Assembly: GCA_017618075.1 (NCBI GenBank)
Contig: JAFZUY010000053.1
Coordinates: 1-64,000 of the forward strand
Direction of reading: 5' to 3'
Length of the DNA: 64,000 bases
Source of the DNA: Lachnospiraceae bacterium
Lineage (GTDB): Bacteria; Bacillota; Clostridia; Lachnospirales; Lachnospiraceae
How positions within the stretch are numbered: the stretch's first letter is position 1; each line of letters begins with the position of its first letter. A program made the position numbers and the translations under genes. The notes under the pieces are model-generated. The model saw only the letters and a program-made list of their open reading frames with translations. It searched no databases and had not been told where the DNA came from. Below, piece after piece: positions 44,001 to 52,773 of this stretch.

Positions 44001-45650
44001 TTATCTTCCCCTTTCGATTGCTCTTATAAGCATTCTGTATTCATCGTAAAATCTTTTTGCCACTTCTTTTTTGTTCTGGGTGTGGATTTCGTTGTACTCT
44101 CCGAGATCATAAAGCTCAGCTAACGCACAGTCTTCAATCCTCTCTGAAGCCCGAAGCTGGGCGTCTCGTAAATCTTCCCACTCGTCTCCCGGAATCTCCC
44201 AGGACTCTCCTCTGAAGTAAGGGAGTCTCGCAAAAATGAAAGGCACGTCGTATCCGAACAGATTTCTCCATTCTTTTACCATTGCTACCATCAAATACTC
44301 GTAATCCTCGGGATATTTCGTATTGGATTCGCCCTGATAAAAGAGAACCGACTTAAACGATATATTTCTTAATGGATAAATCATTTTGTTGTAAAGCGCC
44401 GTAGGATGCCATGTAAAGAATGTCATTGAACCCATGGGTTCCTCGACTGCTGCCACTCTCGCGTTCCATGTGCCTTCAAGCGAAATCTCTTCGTTGTCTG
44501 CCTTTATAAAATAAGGCATGTCTTCCTTGAATTCACCGACATTATTATTGATGATTACGCGGACCGTGATTACATTCTTGCCGTTTTTCAAAACTCCTGC
44601 GGGAATAGAATATCTTCTCGGAGGATAGAAGTAATCCGTGTGGCCTACCTGTATTCCGTTGACATATGTGAAATCGGCATCTACTATGGTTCCGAGCTTA
44701 AGCTCCACGTCTCTTTCGCAGAAATTCTGCGGAGCAAAGAATGTTCTCTGAACCCATACCGTTCCGATTCTGTTTTTAAGAACATTGTTGACCCATGACT
44801 GCGGTACTTCGATTTCGATACCGCCCATCTTTTCGTCAGCGTTCCACTCGTGGTCGTACCATTTTTCTTTTAGACCGATATCGTCTTCATCGGTCTTTTT
44901 CCACCACGCATTTATTCTTTCCATTTCTTCGGAAATGGTGTTCTTAACAAAGAGTTCGTCTTTATTTCGATTGATGTTTTCCTCGTAGCACATCTTGCAG
45001 GTATCGTTGATATCGCACTTACAGACAAGTTCTCTGCCCTGGTCTAATGCGATTTTTCTAAGCTTCTTACCTACCTTTATAAGCCAGTCACCGCTCATAA
45101 AAGCTTCGATATGCGTACCGCCTACAGAAGCATGTACTAATCCTACGGGAATACCGTCTTTTTCAAATTTCATCTGTGCGAAAAAGAATCCGATGGCAGA
45201 AAAGTTCATTACCGATTCTTCGTTCGCAGAAGTCCACTCTCCACTCTCTACCGTCTCGTCAGGCTCGCCGAATTTAAATTCCTGCGGCATCTGAAACATT
45301 CTGATTAAAGGATATTCGATACCCTTTAATTCCTCGCGGTAAAGATCGAGTGTTCTTGATACCGGAAGCTCCATATTGGACTGTCCGGCCAATAAAAATA
45401 CATCTCCGACATATACGTAGTTGATTGTATATCTATCGTTTTTATCAGCTATATTTATAGTGTGGGGGCCGCCTGCTTCCATAGGAGGCAGAACGATAAA
45501 GAAATGTCCTTCCTCATCGCAAATCCCCTCATATATATTTTTGTCAAAATACAGGCGGATTTCACTGTTCGGAGAAGCATAACCTTCGATAATATTCTCG
45601 AAGTTTCTCTGAATAATCATTCCGTCGCTGTAGATTTTCGACAACTTCAT
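44001..45650 (-). CDS. SASA-family carbohydrate esterase (sialate O-acetylesterase-like)
   Basis: 549-aa protein without a signal peptide. SGNH-type motifs: GDVFLLAGQSNMELPVSR (catalytic serine in GQSN) near residue 91, VGLVHASVGGTHIEAF, LFYQGESNTKYP and a C-terminal DLGEYNEIHTQNKKEVAKR with the catalytic Asp-His. A beta-sandwich insert (about 280-400, ...GTVWVQRTFFAPQ) splits the esterase domain, as in sialate O-acetylesterases. Sialic acid genes are absent, so removal of acetyl groups from imported xylo-oligomers is more plausible here. It is cotranscribed with gntR. Confidence 0.82.
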   Translation of the reverse strand: MKLSKIYSDGMIIQRNFENIIEGYASPNSEIRLYFDKNIYEGICDEEGHFFIVLPPMEAGGPHTINIADKNDRYTINYVYVGDVFLLAGQSNMELPVSRTLDLYREELKGIEYPLIRMFQMPQEFKFGEPDETVESGEWTSANEESVMNFSAIGFFFAQMKFEKDGIPVGLVHASVGGTHIEAFMSGDWLIKVGKKLRKIALDQGRELVCKCDINDTCKMCYEENINRNKDELFVKNTISEEMERINAWWKKTDEDDIGLKEKWYDHEWNADEKMGGIEIEVPQSWVNNVLKNRIGTVWVQRTFFAPQNFCERDVELKLGTIVDADFTYVNGIQVGHTDYFYPPRRYSIPAGVLKNGKNVITVRVIINNNVGEFKEDMPYFIKADNEEISLEGTWNARVAAVEEPMGSMTFFTWHPTALYNKMIYPLRNISFKSVLFYQGESNTKYPEDYEYLMVAMVKEWRNLFGYDVPFIFARLPYFRGESWEIPGDEWEDLRDAQLRASERIEDCALAELYDLGEYNEIHTQNKKEVAKRFYDEYRMLIRAIERGR

Positions 45651-45677
45651 AGTCTCACCCCGCGGATTAAGTTACCG

Positions 45678-45995
45678 TCAGAAAAGAGGGCGTCCTTTTT
45701 CGTCTTTTATGCCTGTCTTTCTGAAGAAATAACTGTTAATCACGTCACGCCATTCTTTGGCATGTTCTGTCTGGTGCTCAAAACGCGAAGCTGCTCTTTC
45801 ATAGACATCGTCTGCAATAAGCCCCTTTAGGGACTTAAACGATTCATACATATCCCCTGCTTCCGCAGCACCCTCAAAATGTGTGTCATAAATGTGCTGA
45901 ATAATGGTCTTGCCATTTTTCAATACATAATTATAAGGCAATCTGTGGAAAAACAAAAGTAAATCTTCGGGACATGTTTCAACTGATGCATACAT
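45678..45995 (-). pseudogene. C-terminal remnant of a GH67 alpha-glucuronidase
   Basis: 105 residues that correspond to the last part of GH67 alpha-glucuronidases: SVETCPEDLLLFFHRLPYNYVL, GKTIIQHIYDTHFEGA, then FEHQTEHAKEWRDVINSYFFRKTGI. Full enzymes have about 680-730 residues with the catalytic barrel upstream; that part is absent from the remaining 190 bp before the next gene. The frame stays open 21 codons further upstream without GH67-like sequence. The fragment cannot be catalytic. It lies 27 nt before the esterase, where a complete gene would be expected in an aldouronate cluster. Confidence 0.8.
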
Positions 45996-46030
45996 ATCCG
46001 CATTCTCTTTCCAAATGAAAAAATATGTAG

Positions 46031-46051
46031 TATACTTGTATTTCAGTACAA
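46031..46051. promoter_or_regulatory. second candidate GntR operator
   Basis: TATACTTGTAT (46031-46041) is the reverse complement of ATACAAGTATA at 43132, which overlaps the palindromic operator there; it is joined to a spaced inverted repeat TTGTA-6 nt-TACAA (46036-46051). It lies between the divergent GH67 remnant/esterase/gntR unit and the DUF624-uxaC unit. Confidence 0.4.
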
Positions 46052-46188
46052 TATCATTTTACTACTTATTATTGTTTTGTCTATACGAAAAATCCGAAAG
46101 TGTAATTTTACCTGCAAAAAACTATAATATGTAGGAGATATTTGTTTATAATATTATATAAGATTTTTTAAAAAGGATAATTCCCGTT

Positions 46189-46878
46189 ATGAATCTTTTT
46201 GGCATGGACGGAAAAATATATAAGTTTCTCTCGAAGTTCTGGCACATGGTATGGATTGGAGTTCTTTGGATAGTCTGCTCCATCCCCATCATTACCATCG
46301 GCGCTTCCTCGACGGCCGCTTATTATGCAATGGTAAAAAGTGTTCGTAAAAACGAAGACCAGCCGACCAGGGATTTCTTTAAATCTTTTAAGAGAAACTT
46401 CCTGCAGGCTACGATAATGACTGTAATTTATCTCGTGGTCGGCGCTGCATTCGCATATGCCGCATGGTTTTATTATCACGGCCAGGGTTCTTTTAACATG
46501 GGAATGAGATGGGTCTTTTACATTATCATTCTCGTATACCTTTGCACGATTACATATGCATTCTCATGGCTTTCAAGATATGATATGAGCACAATACACG
46601 CTCTGACATATCCTATAGCGATTACGTTAATGCATTTGCGCTTCTCGCTCGGACTGATAGTTTTCTGGGCTGCTTCCGCAATCGTGCTTTACTGGTCCTA
46701 CAATACATTCCTTTTTGCACCGCTGCTTGTACTGATGCCGGGACTTAAATGTCTGTTGGACACTTACCTGATTGAGCCGGTGCTTAAGAAATACGAGTCG
46801 ATTGCACTGGGTGCTGCGAATAATGAGACTGCAAAAGAAGAAACCGAAGAAATTTCAGAAACTGAAGAAAATAAATAA
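46189..46878 (+). CDS. DUF624 (YesL-family) membrane protein
   Basis: 229-aa protein with about four or five hydrophobic helices and a Glu-rich C-terminal tail. The N-terminus FLSKFWHMVWIGVLWIVCSIPIITIGASSTAAYY (in part, about 12-45) is typical of YesL-like DUF624 proteins, which repeatedly co-occur with LplB/YtcP-class sugar importers; their role is unknown, perhaps helping transporter assembly or sensing. It lies 11 nt before uxaC, so it is in the uronate regulon. Ribosome binding site AAGGA, somewhat distant. Confidence 0.8.
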   Translation: MNLFGMDGKIYKFLSKFWHMVWIGVLWIVCSIPIITIGASSTAAYYAMVKSVRKNEDQPTRDFFKSFKRNFLQATIMTVIYLVVGAAFAYAAWFYYHGQGSFNMGMRWVFYIIILVYLCTITYAFSWLSRYDMSTIHALTYPIAITLMHLRFSLGLIVFWAASAIVLYWSYNTFLFAPLLVLMPGLKCLLDTYLIEPVLKKYESIALGAANNETAKEETEEISETEENK

Positions 46879-46889
46879 AGGGGTTACTT

Positions 46890-48290
46890 ATGAGTACTTT
46901 TATGAATGATGATTTTTTACTTTCTAATGATGTAGCTAAAAAGCTATACAACGACTATGCGAAAAATCAGCCGATAATCGACTATCACTGCCATATCGAC
47001 GCAAAGGAAATTGCGGAAAACAAACGCTTTGAAAACATCACTGAGCTCTGGCTTGGCGGTGATCATTACAAATGGCGTTTTATGCGTGCTGCAGGCGTTG
47101 AAGAAAAATACATCACAGGCGATGCAACGGATAAGGAAAAGTTCGTAAAATGGATAGAAGTACTCTCTTCCGCCATTGGCAATCCTTTATATCACTGGAG
47201 CCATATGGAGTTAAAGAAGTATTTCGGCTTCAACGGATATGTTAAAAAAGAAAATGCCGAAGAACTCTGGGAACTCTGCAATAAGGTAATTGCTTCAGAA
47301 GATTTCTGCGCAAGAAAAATCATTGAAGATTCAAATGTTACAGTTCTTTGCACCACAGACGATCCTGTAGATTCACTCGAATATCATGATGCGATTGCAA
47401 AAGACGAATCGGTTAAATTCAAGGTTTTGCCTGCATTCAGACCTGACAATGCACTGGCTATCGAAAAAACCGGTTTTGTGGATTATATAAATAAGCTTTC
47501 CGAAGTAAGCGAAATAAAAATTAATTCACTTGAGACTTTAGAAGAAGCTTTATATTCAAGGATTAAATATTTCAAGGAAAAAGGCTGTGTGATATCCGAC
47601 CACGGTTTACTTGATATTCCTTTTGCACCCACCAAGGATTTTGAAGCCAATACAACTCTTAAAAAGAGATTAAACGGAATAATGCCTACGGCTGAAGAAA
47701 TCGAAAAATTCCAGACCACTCTTTTAGTATTCCTTCATGCAAAATACAAAGAAGTCGGCTTTGTAAGTCAGCTTCACTACGGATGCAAGAGAGACAATAA
47801 TGAAAAGATGTTTAACGAGATCGGTCCCAACACAGGTTTTGACTGTATCTCTTCAGTTACCTCGGGCAACAAACTCGCTGATTTATTAAATCTTTTAAAC
47901 AATTGCGATGCGCTCGGCAAAATGATTGTATACAGTCTTAATCCCAACGATAACGATATTATCGATACTGTTATCGCTTGCTTCCAGGACGGAATGTGCG
48001 AAAACAAAATCCAGCACGGAAGCGCATGGTGGTTTAACGACAATAAAGCAGGCATGGAAAAACATCTTAATTCCCTTGCCAACAATACAAACCTTGCAGG
48101 CTTTGTAGGAATGCTGACCGATTCAAGAAGTTTTGTATCATACACCAGACATGATTATTTTAGGAGAATTCTTTGTAACTTCTTGGGAACACTCGTTGAT
48201 AACGGAGAATTCCCCGAAGACTACGACATCCTCGGTGAAATCGTTACGAAGATTTCTTACAAGAACGCTAAAGAATACTTCGGTTTTTAA
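46890..48290 (+). CDS. uxaC: glucuronate isomerase
   Basis: 466-aa metal-dependent TIM-barrel enzyme converting D-glucuronate to D-fructuronate (also galacturonate to tagaturonate). Signatures: IDYHCHIDAKEIAENKRFENITELWLGGDHYKWR (in part) near residue 30 with the HxH metal site, VLCTTDDPVDSLEYH, the SDHGL near 238 and LTDSRSFVSYTRHDYFRRILC near the C-terminus. Only glucuronate-branch enzymes (UxuA/UxuB) accompany it, so glucuronate is the likely substrate. Strong AAAGGGG site. Confidence 0.95.
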   Translation: MSTFMNDDFLLSNDVAKKLYNDYAKNQPIIDYHCHIDAKEIAENKRFENITELWLGGDHYKWRFMRAAGVEEKYITGDATDKEKFVKWIEVLSSAIGNPLYHWSHMELKKYFGFNGYVKKENAEELWELCNKVIASEDFCARKIIEDSNVTVLCTTDDPVDSLEYHDAIAKDESVKFKVLPAFRPDNALAIEKTGFVDYINKLSEVSEIKINSLETLEEALYSRIKYFKEKGCVISDHGLLDIPFAPTKDFEANTTLKKRLNGIMPTAEEIEKFQTTLLVFLHAKYKEVGFVSQLHYGCKRDNNEKMFNEIGPNTGFDCISSVTSGNKLADLLNLLNNCDALGKMIVYSLNPNDNDIIDTVIACFQDGMCENKIQHGSAWWFNDNKAGMEKHLNSLANNTNLAGFVGMLTDSRSFVSYTRHDYFRRILCNFLGTLVDNGEFPEDYDILGEIVTKISYKNAKEYFGF

Positions 48291-48295
48291 TCTAA

Positions 48296-48982
48296 ATGAA
48301 AAACAAAAATCCAATCAGAAAAGAAAGATATGAAAATTTAAAAAAAGCCTCTGCGCTTCCGTTTGGAAAGCGCATGAGGTATTATTTTGATTTCTTTAAA
48401 TTTCATCTGCTTGCAATTCTGATTGTGGGCGTAATTATATTCTTTGTTTTAAAAGATATCGTCTTCGCTCCCGATGTGATTTTGAACGGTTACATCGTAA
48501 ACAGGACTGAAATCCCTGAGATAAGTGATGAAGAATTTATTACGTCATTCCCTGAATACGGTAACATAGATACCAAGAAGCATCGAGTGTATTTCTCATC
48601 TGAATTGTTCTTAAACGATTCTGATATTGAATCTACCGCAAAGCTTATTGCAACCGCTTCCGCAGGCGATATCAATTTTCTTATCTGCAATGAAGAAACC
48701 TTTGAGCGTCTCGGTAAAATGGGGCTTCTTGAAGATATAAACAGATACCCCGAACTTCAAAGCAAATATAACGACAGACTTATTGTCTACGACCATACAA
48801 AAAACGACACCTCCGAAGACGATTCTTTGGGCTTAAAGCCCTACGGAATCGATGTCTCCGAAAGTGCCGTATTAAAGTCTTTTAACGCATTCAAAGAAGA
48901 TGAAAACGTTTATCTTTGTATCGGTATCAATTCTAAATTAAACGATACTGTTTTCGCTTTTATTGATTGGATTGCGCGGTAA
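48296..48982 (+). CDS. membrane-anchored protein of unknown function (uronate locus)
   Basis: 228-aa protein: a basic cytosolic start, one membrane helix at about 37-57 (LLAILIVGVIIFFVLKDIV) and an extracellular domain of about 170 residues. The region INFLICNEETFERLGKMGLLEDI looks like a fragment of a periplasmic-binding-protein lobe, but this is only an impression. It starts 5 nt after uxaC with no Shine-Dalgarno sequence, so its translation depends on uxaC. I do not recognise a named family; the context suggests a sensor or accessory of the transporter system. Confidence 0.6.
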   Translation: MKNKNPIRKERYENLKKASALPFGKRMRYYFDFFKFHLLAILIVGVIIFFVLKDIVFAPDVILNGYIVNRTEIPEISDEEFITSFPEYGNIDTKKHRVYFSSELFLNDSDIESTAKLIATASAGDINFLICNEETFERLGKMGLLEDINRYPELQSKYNDRLIVYDHTKNDTSEDDSLGLKPYGIDVSESAVLKSFNAFKEDENVYLCIGINSKLNDTVFAFIDWIAR

Positions 48983-48983
48983 A

Positions 48984-50510
48984 TTATTCTTCGCTTTCTT
49001 CCTCTTCTTCCAAAGCTGCCTGTTTTGCATATTCAATAGCTTCTGCAGAAATATTCTCTTCAGGATCGTATTTCTCAAGATTTGAAGTTACAACATTGTT
49101 TGAAAGTGCATCAAGATCTGAGAAACCGTTGTAGTAAACGATAACCTGATTGCCGAGGATTCCCCAAAGTGATGTCTGATATACATCAAATTTGTGTGAA
49201 TCAGAAGCCCAAGGCTTTTCATACTTGTTCAGATCATAAATGAAGTTTCCGTCCGAATCTACATACATATTTTCCCATGAAACATAGTTATAGAAATCGC
49301 ATTCACATGTAACATCTTTTTTCTTATGATCCTTAACTTCTTTTGTATAATGCATTCTGTAAACAAGGCATACCTTATTCTTGAAATCCCAAGTCGTTAA
49401 GTCTTTTGCTGTAAGGAAATATGTTCCGATATATTCAACATCCAAAACAGCTTCGCTGTCGAGTGCGGTATTAATTGAATCGGACTGCATTGTATCGGAA
49501 GCCTGTTTTTTCATCTTTTCCAGTTCTTCTGCGGGAATCATGGAAGCGCTTGTAATATATTCGCCCAAACCTTCTACTACATATGTTTTGCTTTCAGAAG
49601 TAGGTGCTTTTCCGTAGGCCTGAATATATGCTTCGATTCCATAAGGTGTGGTTGCAGTCATAACAATCTCTTCACCGTTTGAAAGATTTGTCATTCTGTC
49701 AAGTGTATAATACAAACCGTTACTGGGCATATTATTTACAACAGCCTGACCGGCGGGAGAAATACCCGTGAAATCAATTGTAATTCCGTCAAAAGGATCA
49801 AAGTAAGCTACAGGTTCAAGATCTTCAACAGTAAACTCAATATCGGAATAATTTAATTTTACGCCGAGAGAAGAACATGTTTCAGCTACTTCTTCCTCAC
49901 TCATTCCGCCAAAAGTCCATGTGTATGTAATTACATCACTATTTGAAAGGCGTGTGCATTCCGAAAGTTCTCCCATAGGATTAAATCCTGCCACGAATAA
50001 CTTCGCAGCATCTGCATCATTGTTAATATCGATGCCTGATAAAGCAATTAAGAACTGTGTTCCGGAATCAGCATTGTTGTATTCTCTTTTAAATTTGCTT
50101 GTAAATTTGAACTTGTCTGCATTGTCTTCCATAAATGCAGTTGAATCAAATACATATGCGGCTGTACCGTATCCGTCATATCCCTGTGTATCGAGAGATA
50201 TATACTGGTTCATATCGATAGTGGGTTTGTGCAAAGCGATTGCGACAATAATAACCACAACGACAATAACTACAAGAAGTAACAAAGCTAAAGCTGCCAA
50301 AGCAATTCCGATGCCGACAAAAAGTTTTGTTTTCTTTTTCTTGACGGGCTTAGGCTCATCAGCTTTCTTCTCTTCTGCAGGCTTCTCTTCTACAGGTGCT
50401 TTTTCTTCAACTGCTTCTGCAGTTTCTTCAACAGCCTGTTCTGCCTCGTTTACGGCAGTTTCTTCAACTACCTGCTCTTCTTCATTTTGAATAATTGTGT
50501 TTTCGTCCAT
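48984..50510 (-). CDS. large single-TM protein with acidic N-terminal tail, unknown
   Basis: 508-aa protein. Residues 1-58 are Glu/Ala/Val/Lys-rich (repeated EEK and AVEE), followed by a basic stop and one membrane helix at about 64-92 (valine/alanine-rich), then about 400 residues outside, ending in acidic EEEEESEE. The outer domain contains YTWTFGGM and LPEVEYIGTYF-like beta-strand patches, but no motif I recognise. Start at 50510 is fixed by AGGAG 7 nt upstream. The stop lies 1 nt from the stop of the convergent gene at 48982. Confidence 0.6.
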   Translation of the reverse strand: MDENTIIQNEEEQVVEETAVNEAEQAVEETAEAVEEKAPVEEKPAEEKKADEPKPVKKKKTKLFVGIGIALAALALLLLVVIVVVVIIVAIALHKPTIDMNQYISLDTQGYDGYGTAAYVFDSTAFMEDNADKFKFTSKFKREYNNADSGTQFLIALSGIDINNDADAAKLFVAGFNPMGELSECTRLSNSDVITYTWTFGGMSEEEVAETCSSLGVKLNYSDIEFTVEDLEPVAYFDPFDGITIDFTGISPAGQAVVNNMPSNGLYYTLDRMTNLSNGEEIVMTATTPYGIEAYIQAYGKAPTSESKTYVVEGLGEYITSASMIPAEELEKMKKQASDTMQSDSINTALDSEAVLDVEYIGTYFLTAKDLTTWDFKNKVCLVYRMHYTKEVKDHKKKDVTCECDFYNYVSWENMYVDSDGNFIYDLNKYEKPWASDSHKFDVYQTSLWGILGNQVIVYYNGFSDLDALSNNVVTSNLEKYDPEENISAEAIEYAKQAALEEEEESEE

Positions 50511-50561
50511 AATACTCCTCATTCCTTACGTATTATTATTTAAATATAACCAACAAAATTG

Positions 50562-50590
50562 ATTATATTTATTTACTTAACTATATGCAA
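50562..50590 (-). promoter_or_regulatory. promoter of the 508-aa membrane protein gene
   Basis: Reading minus: -35 TTGCAT (50585-50590), 17-bp spacer, -10 TATAAT (50562-50567), about 50 nt before the start. Confidence 0.75.
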
Positions 50591-50609
50591 TCTTTTTCTT
50601 GCTAATTCT

Positions 50610-51218
50610 CTATCCTAAATATGACATATCGTTTATATGCCTTACGCAGTGTTTTCCGTCATCAAATACAAGCATTTTGGATACTCCGCCTGCCGGACCG
50701 TGTATATTCACCTCATAAAAGGATTCAAGCGGAAGTCCGATAAACATTGCATTCCAGATGCTTAAAAGATCCCCATGCGAAACGATCACGATAGTTTCTT
50801 TATCGCTCGCCATTATTTCCTCATAAAAAGGTTTAAGGCGGTTCCATGCATCACGTCTGCTCTCTCCGTCTGAGAAAAGTCTGTCATCAACCGTCTTTTC
50901 ATCGCATTCAATATTTTCGCGAAGCCACTCAACGGATTTTCCGCAGCACTTTCCTAAGTTTCTTTCTCTTAATTCATTTCTTAAGATTGTTTCAACGCCC
51001 AGATATTTTGCTATCTCGTCTGCAGTCTGCTTTGCACGCTTAAGGTCTGAAGAATACATAATTACTTCTTTTCCCGAAAGCTCATCTTTTAATTTCTGTC
51101 CGATTTGATCCGCCTGCTTTTTACCAAGTTCAGTTAAATCCCAGTCAGTCCAGGAACCAACCATACCATTCGTATGGTGAACCGATTGTGTATGTTGCAC
51201 TGTAATAATAGTCTTCAT
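50610..51218 (-). CDS. variant histidine phosphatase-family protein
   Basis: 202-aa member of the phosphoglycerate mutase-like superfamily. The catalytic N-terminal RHG is replaced by QHT (Q8, H9, T10), while the other active-site residues remain: R61 in SSDLKRAKQT, the acid E85 in LRERNLGKCCGKS and H148 in VSHGD. So the phosphohistidine and second histidine persist, but the arginine that grips phosphate is gone. It is the last gene of a five-gene unit of envelope proteins. Activity may be altered or redirected; substrate unknown. Confidence 0.8.
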   Translation of the reverse strand: MKTIITVQHTQSVHHTNGMVGSWTDWDLTELGKKQADQIGQKLKDELSGKEVIMYSSDLKRAKQTADEIAKYLGVETILRNELRERNLGKCCGKSVEWLRENIECDEKTVDDRLFSDGESRRDAWNRLKPFYEEIMASDKETIVIVSHGDLLSIWNAMFIGLPLESFYEVNIHGPAGGVSKMLVFDDGKHCVRHINDMSYLG

Positions 51219-51255
51219 TGTCTTTCTCCAAGTATTTTACGCCAGTCCATTAATC

Positions 51256-51732
51256 TTAACGAGTATATTGTATTGCTATAATCAACACAAAACGATATGT
51301 ATTATCCGGGTACTCCATTACGCAGTAATGGCAGTCAGTTTCCGTATCACTTCCTTCTTCTTCCAAAGGCAGAAGTTCAGGATTAATTTCATATATAGTG
51401 ACCTGCTTGTTCTTTAAATCAAAACCATTCTGAGACACACCGGATGTCAACGCATCTTTGATTGCATCAGAAAAGCCTGCAGGTAAATTTGCATTCATTT
51501 CCTCGACGCTTTTAAATTTCCTTGTCTCTAAAAATTCATGAGTTCCGTTTCCAAATTCTCCAAAGCCATTTTCTTCTATGTATTCAGCAAAGTACGACAT
51601 ATGCGCAACCCAAGTGTAATGCGCTCTGTCAGATTTCTCGGTTTCACGAAGATACCGGAAAATTTGGAAGCCAAAAACACCGGCTATCAATAATATTATT
51701 ACACCAAAAACAATCAGTAATTTTTTTAACAT
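51256..51732 (-). CDS. small membrane-anchored or secreted protein, unknown
   Basis: 158-aa protein with an N-terminal hydrophobic helix (about 4-27, LLIVFGVIILLIAGVFGF) and a polar outer part with two cysteines close together near the end (TDCHYCVMEY). No lipobox. No family recognised. It lies between a lipoprotein gene (29 nt upstream) and the variant histidine phosphatase (37 nt downstream), on the same strand, with AAGGATA upstream of the start. Confidence 0.55.
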   Translation of the reverse strand: MLKKLLIVFGVIILLIAGVFGFQIFRYLRETEKSDRAHYTWVAHMSYFAEYIEENGFGEFGNGTHEFLETRKFKSVEEMNANLPAGFSDAIKDALTSGVSQNGFDLKNKQVTIYEINPELLPLEEEGSDTETDCHYCVMEYPDNTYRFVLIIAIQYTR

Positions 51733-51761
51733 TTTTATCCTTCCTGCAAAAATATTTTTGT

Positions 51762-52445
51762 CTAATAAGGGAATTGTCCAAAAGAGCCTACTTTTTTATT
51801 AACATCCTCATATTTATCCATTTCCGCTGCACTGAATGGCGCGCTTAAATTATCATATAAAGGCTGCGAATCAATTCTCCAGACAGTACCGAAAACATTT
51901 GCATGCCCATCGTTTAGCAACTCATCCCGGAATTCGTCGGTTTGCGTTTTATAATCCGTATTCTTCGGGCTGCTTGGAGGAATATATATAATTAACTCCA
52001 CGCTGCAATTATCAAGAACTTCATCTGCATCTGCCGTAACAGGAAAGGATGAAGGCAAATACGAACTTACGAAATTTACAAATACCTTACAACTTCCGAA
52101 TTTTTCCTCTGCGGTTTTCTGCATATATTCTTCAATCTCGCTTCTTTTCAAAAGCACCATGTAGTTATCTTTATAAATCCACTGTCCGTTTTGAAACATA
52201 ACATGTGCTCTGATTTCACCGTCAGGAAACGTATCATTTTTATAAAAGACTTCGGTAATATAGTATTCCCTGTCATACGAAACGAGCTCATTATGATCTA
52301 CCGTAAAATCACTCCCCGGATATCTGTCTTCCATATATGAAGCCAGCATTTTCAGTGTGTTGGGCTGACATCCTAAAACCAAAAATGAAAGCATCAAAGT
52401 AAATACTGATATAACTATTCTTTTTATATTTTTTTGTTTTTTCAT
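51762..52445 (-). CDS. putative lipoprotein, unknown function
   Basis: 227-aa protein with a signal peptide ending in the lipobox LVLGC (lipidated C26), followed by a globular domain of about 200 residues beginning MLASYMEDRYPGSDFTVD. Beta-strand-like, no cysteine cluster, no enzyme motif that I know. The start has AAGGA 11 nt upstream. It lies in the same unit as the DUF454 protein and the 158-aa membrane protein, so a joint role at the cell envelope is plausible. Confidence 0.6.
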   Translation of the reverse strand: MKKQKNIKRIVISVFTLMLSFLVLGCQPNTLKMLASYMEDRYPGSDFTVDHNELVSYDREYYITEVFYKNDTFPDGEIRAHVMFQNGQWIYKDNYMVLLKRSEIEEYMQKTAEEKFGSCKVFVNFVSSYLPSSFPVTADADEVLDNCSVELIIYIPPSSPKNTDYKTQTDEFRDELLNDGHANVFGTVWRIDSQPLYDNLSAPFSAAEMDKYEDVNKKVGSFGQFPY

Positions 52446-52475
52446 TTTGTTTAATAATCCTTTTCCGATACCCTG

Positions 52476-52751
52476 CTATACCGGCTCATAAAAGAATGCC
52501 GCAATCTTCGGATGTCTGTCGACATATCCTTTGAAAAATTTGTTGAAAATTTTTGTGGAAACAATGAATTTTCTAAAGTGCCTCGATGCTCCCGCAAGGA
52601 ACATAAAACTAATCACAAAAAACGGAACCTGCGGAATAACAGGCAAAATAAGACCGATTACAGCAAGCCTGAAGAAAAGCCAAAACAGGTATAAAAACAG
52701 TATCTTTTTTAGAATATTAAGAACTTTTTTTATAAAACTCTCAAATGTCAT
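52476..52751 (-). CDS. YbaN-like (DUF454) small membrane protein
   Basis: 91-aa protein. A hydrophobic start leads to IGLILPVIPQVPFFVISFMFLAGASRHF (in part, about 32-59), which matches the DUF454 pattern of GxxLPxxPxxPF followed by small residues and S-x-[KR]-F; then a basic tail with FNKFFKGYVDRHP. Two or three membrane segments. The function of the family is unknown. It is second in the unit that begins with the alpha/beta hydrolase, 22 nt downstream of it. Confidence 0.65.
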   Translation of the reverse strand: MTFESFIKKVLNILKKILFLYLFWLFFRLAVIGLILPVIPQVPFFVISFMFLAGASRHFRKFIVSTKIFNKFFKGYVDRHPKIAAFFYEPV

Positions 52752-52773
52752 AATTAATTTCCAATAATATCGC

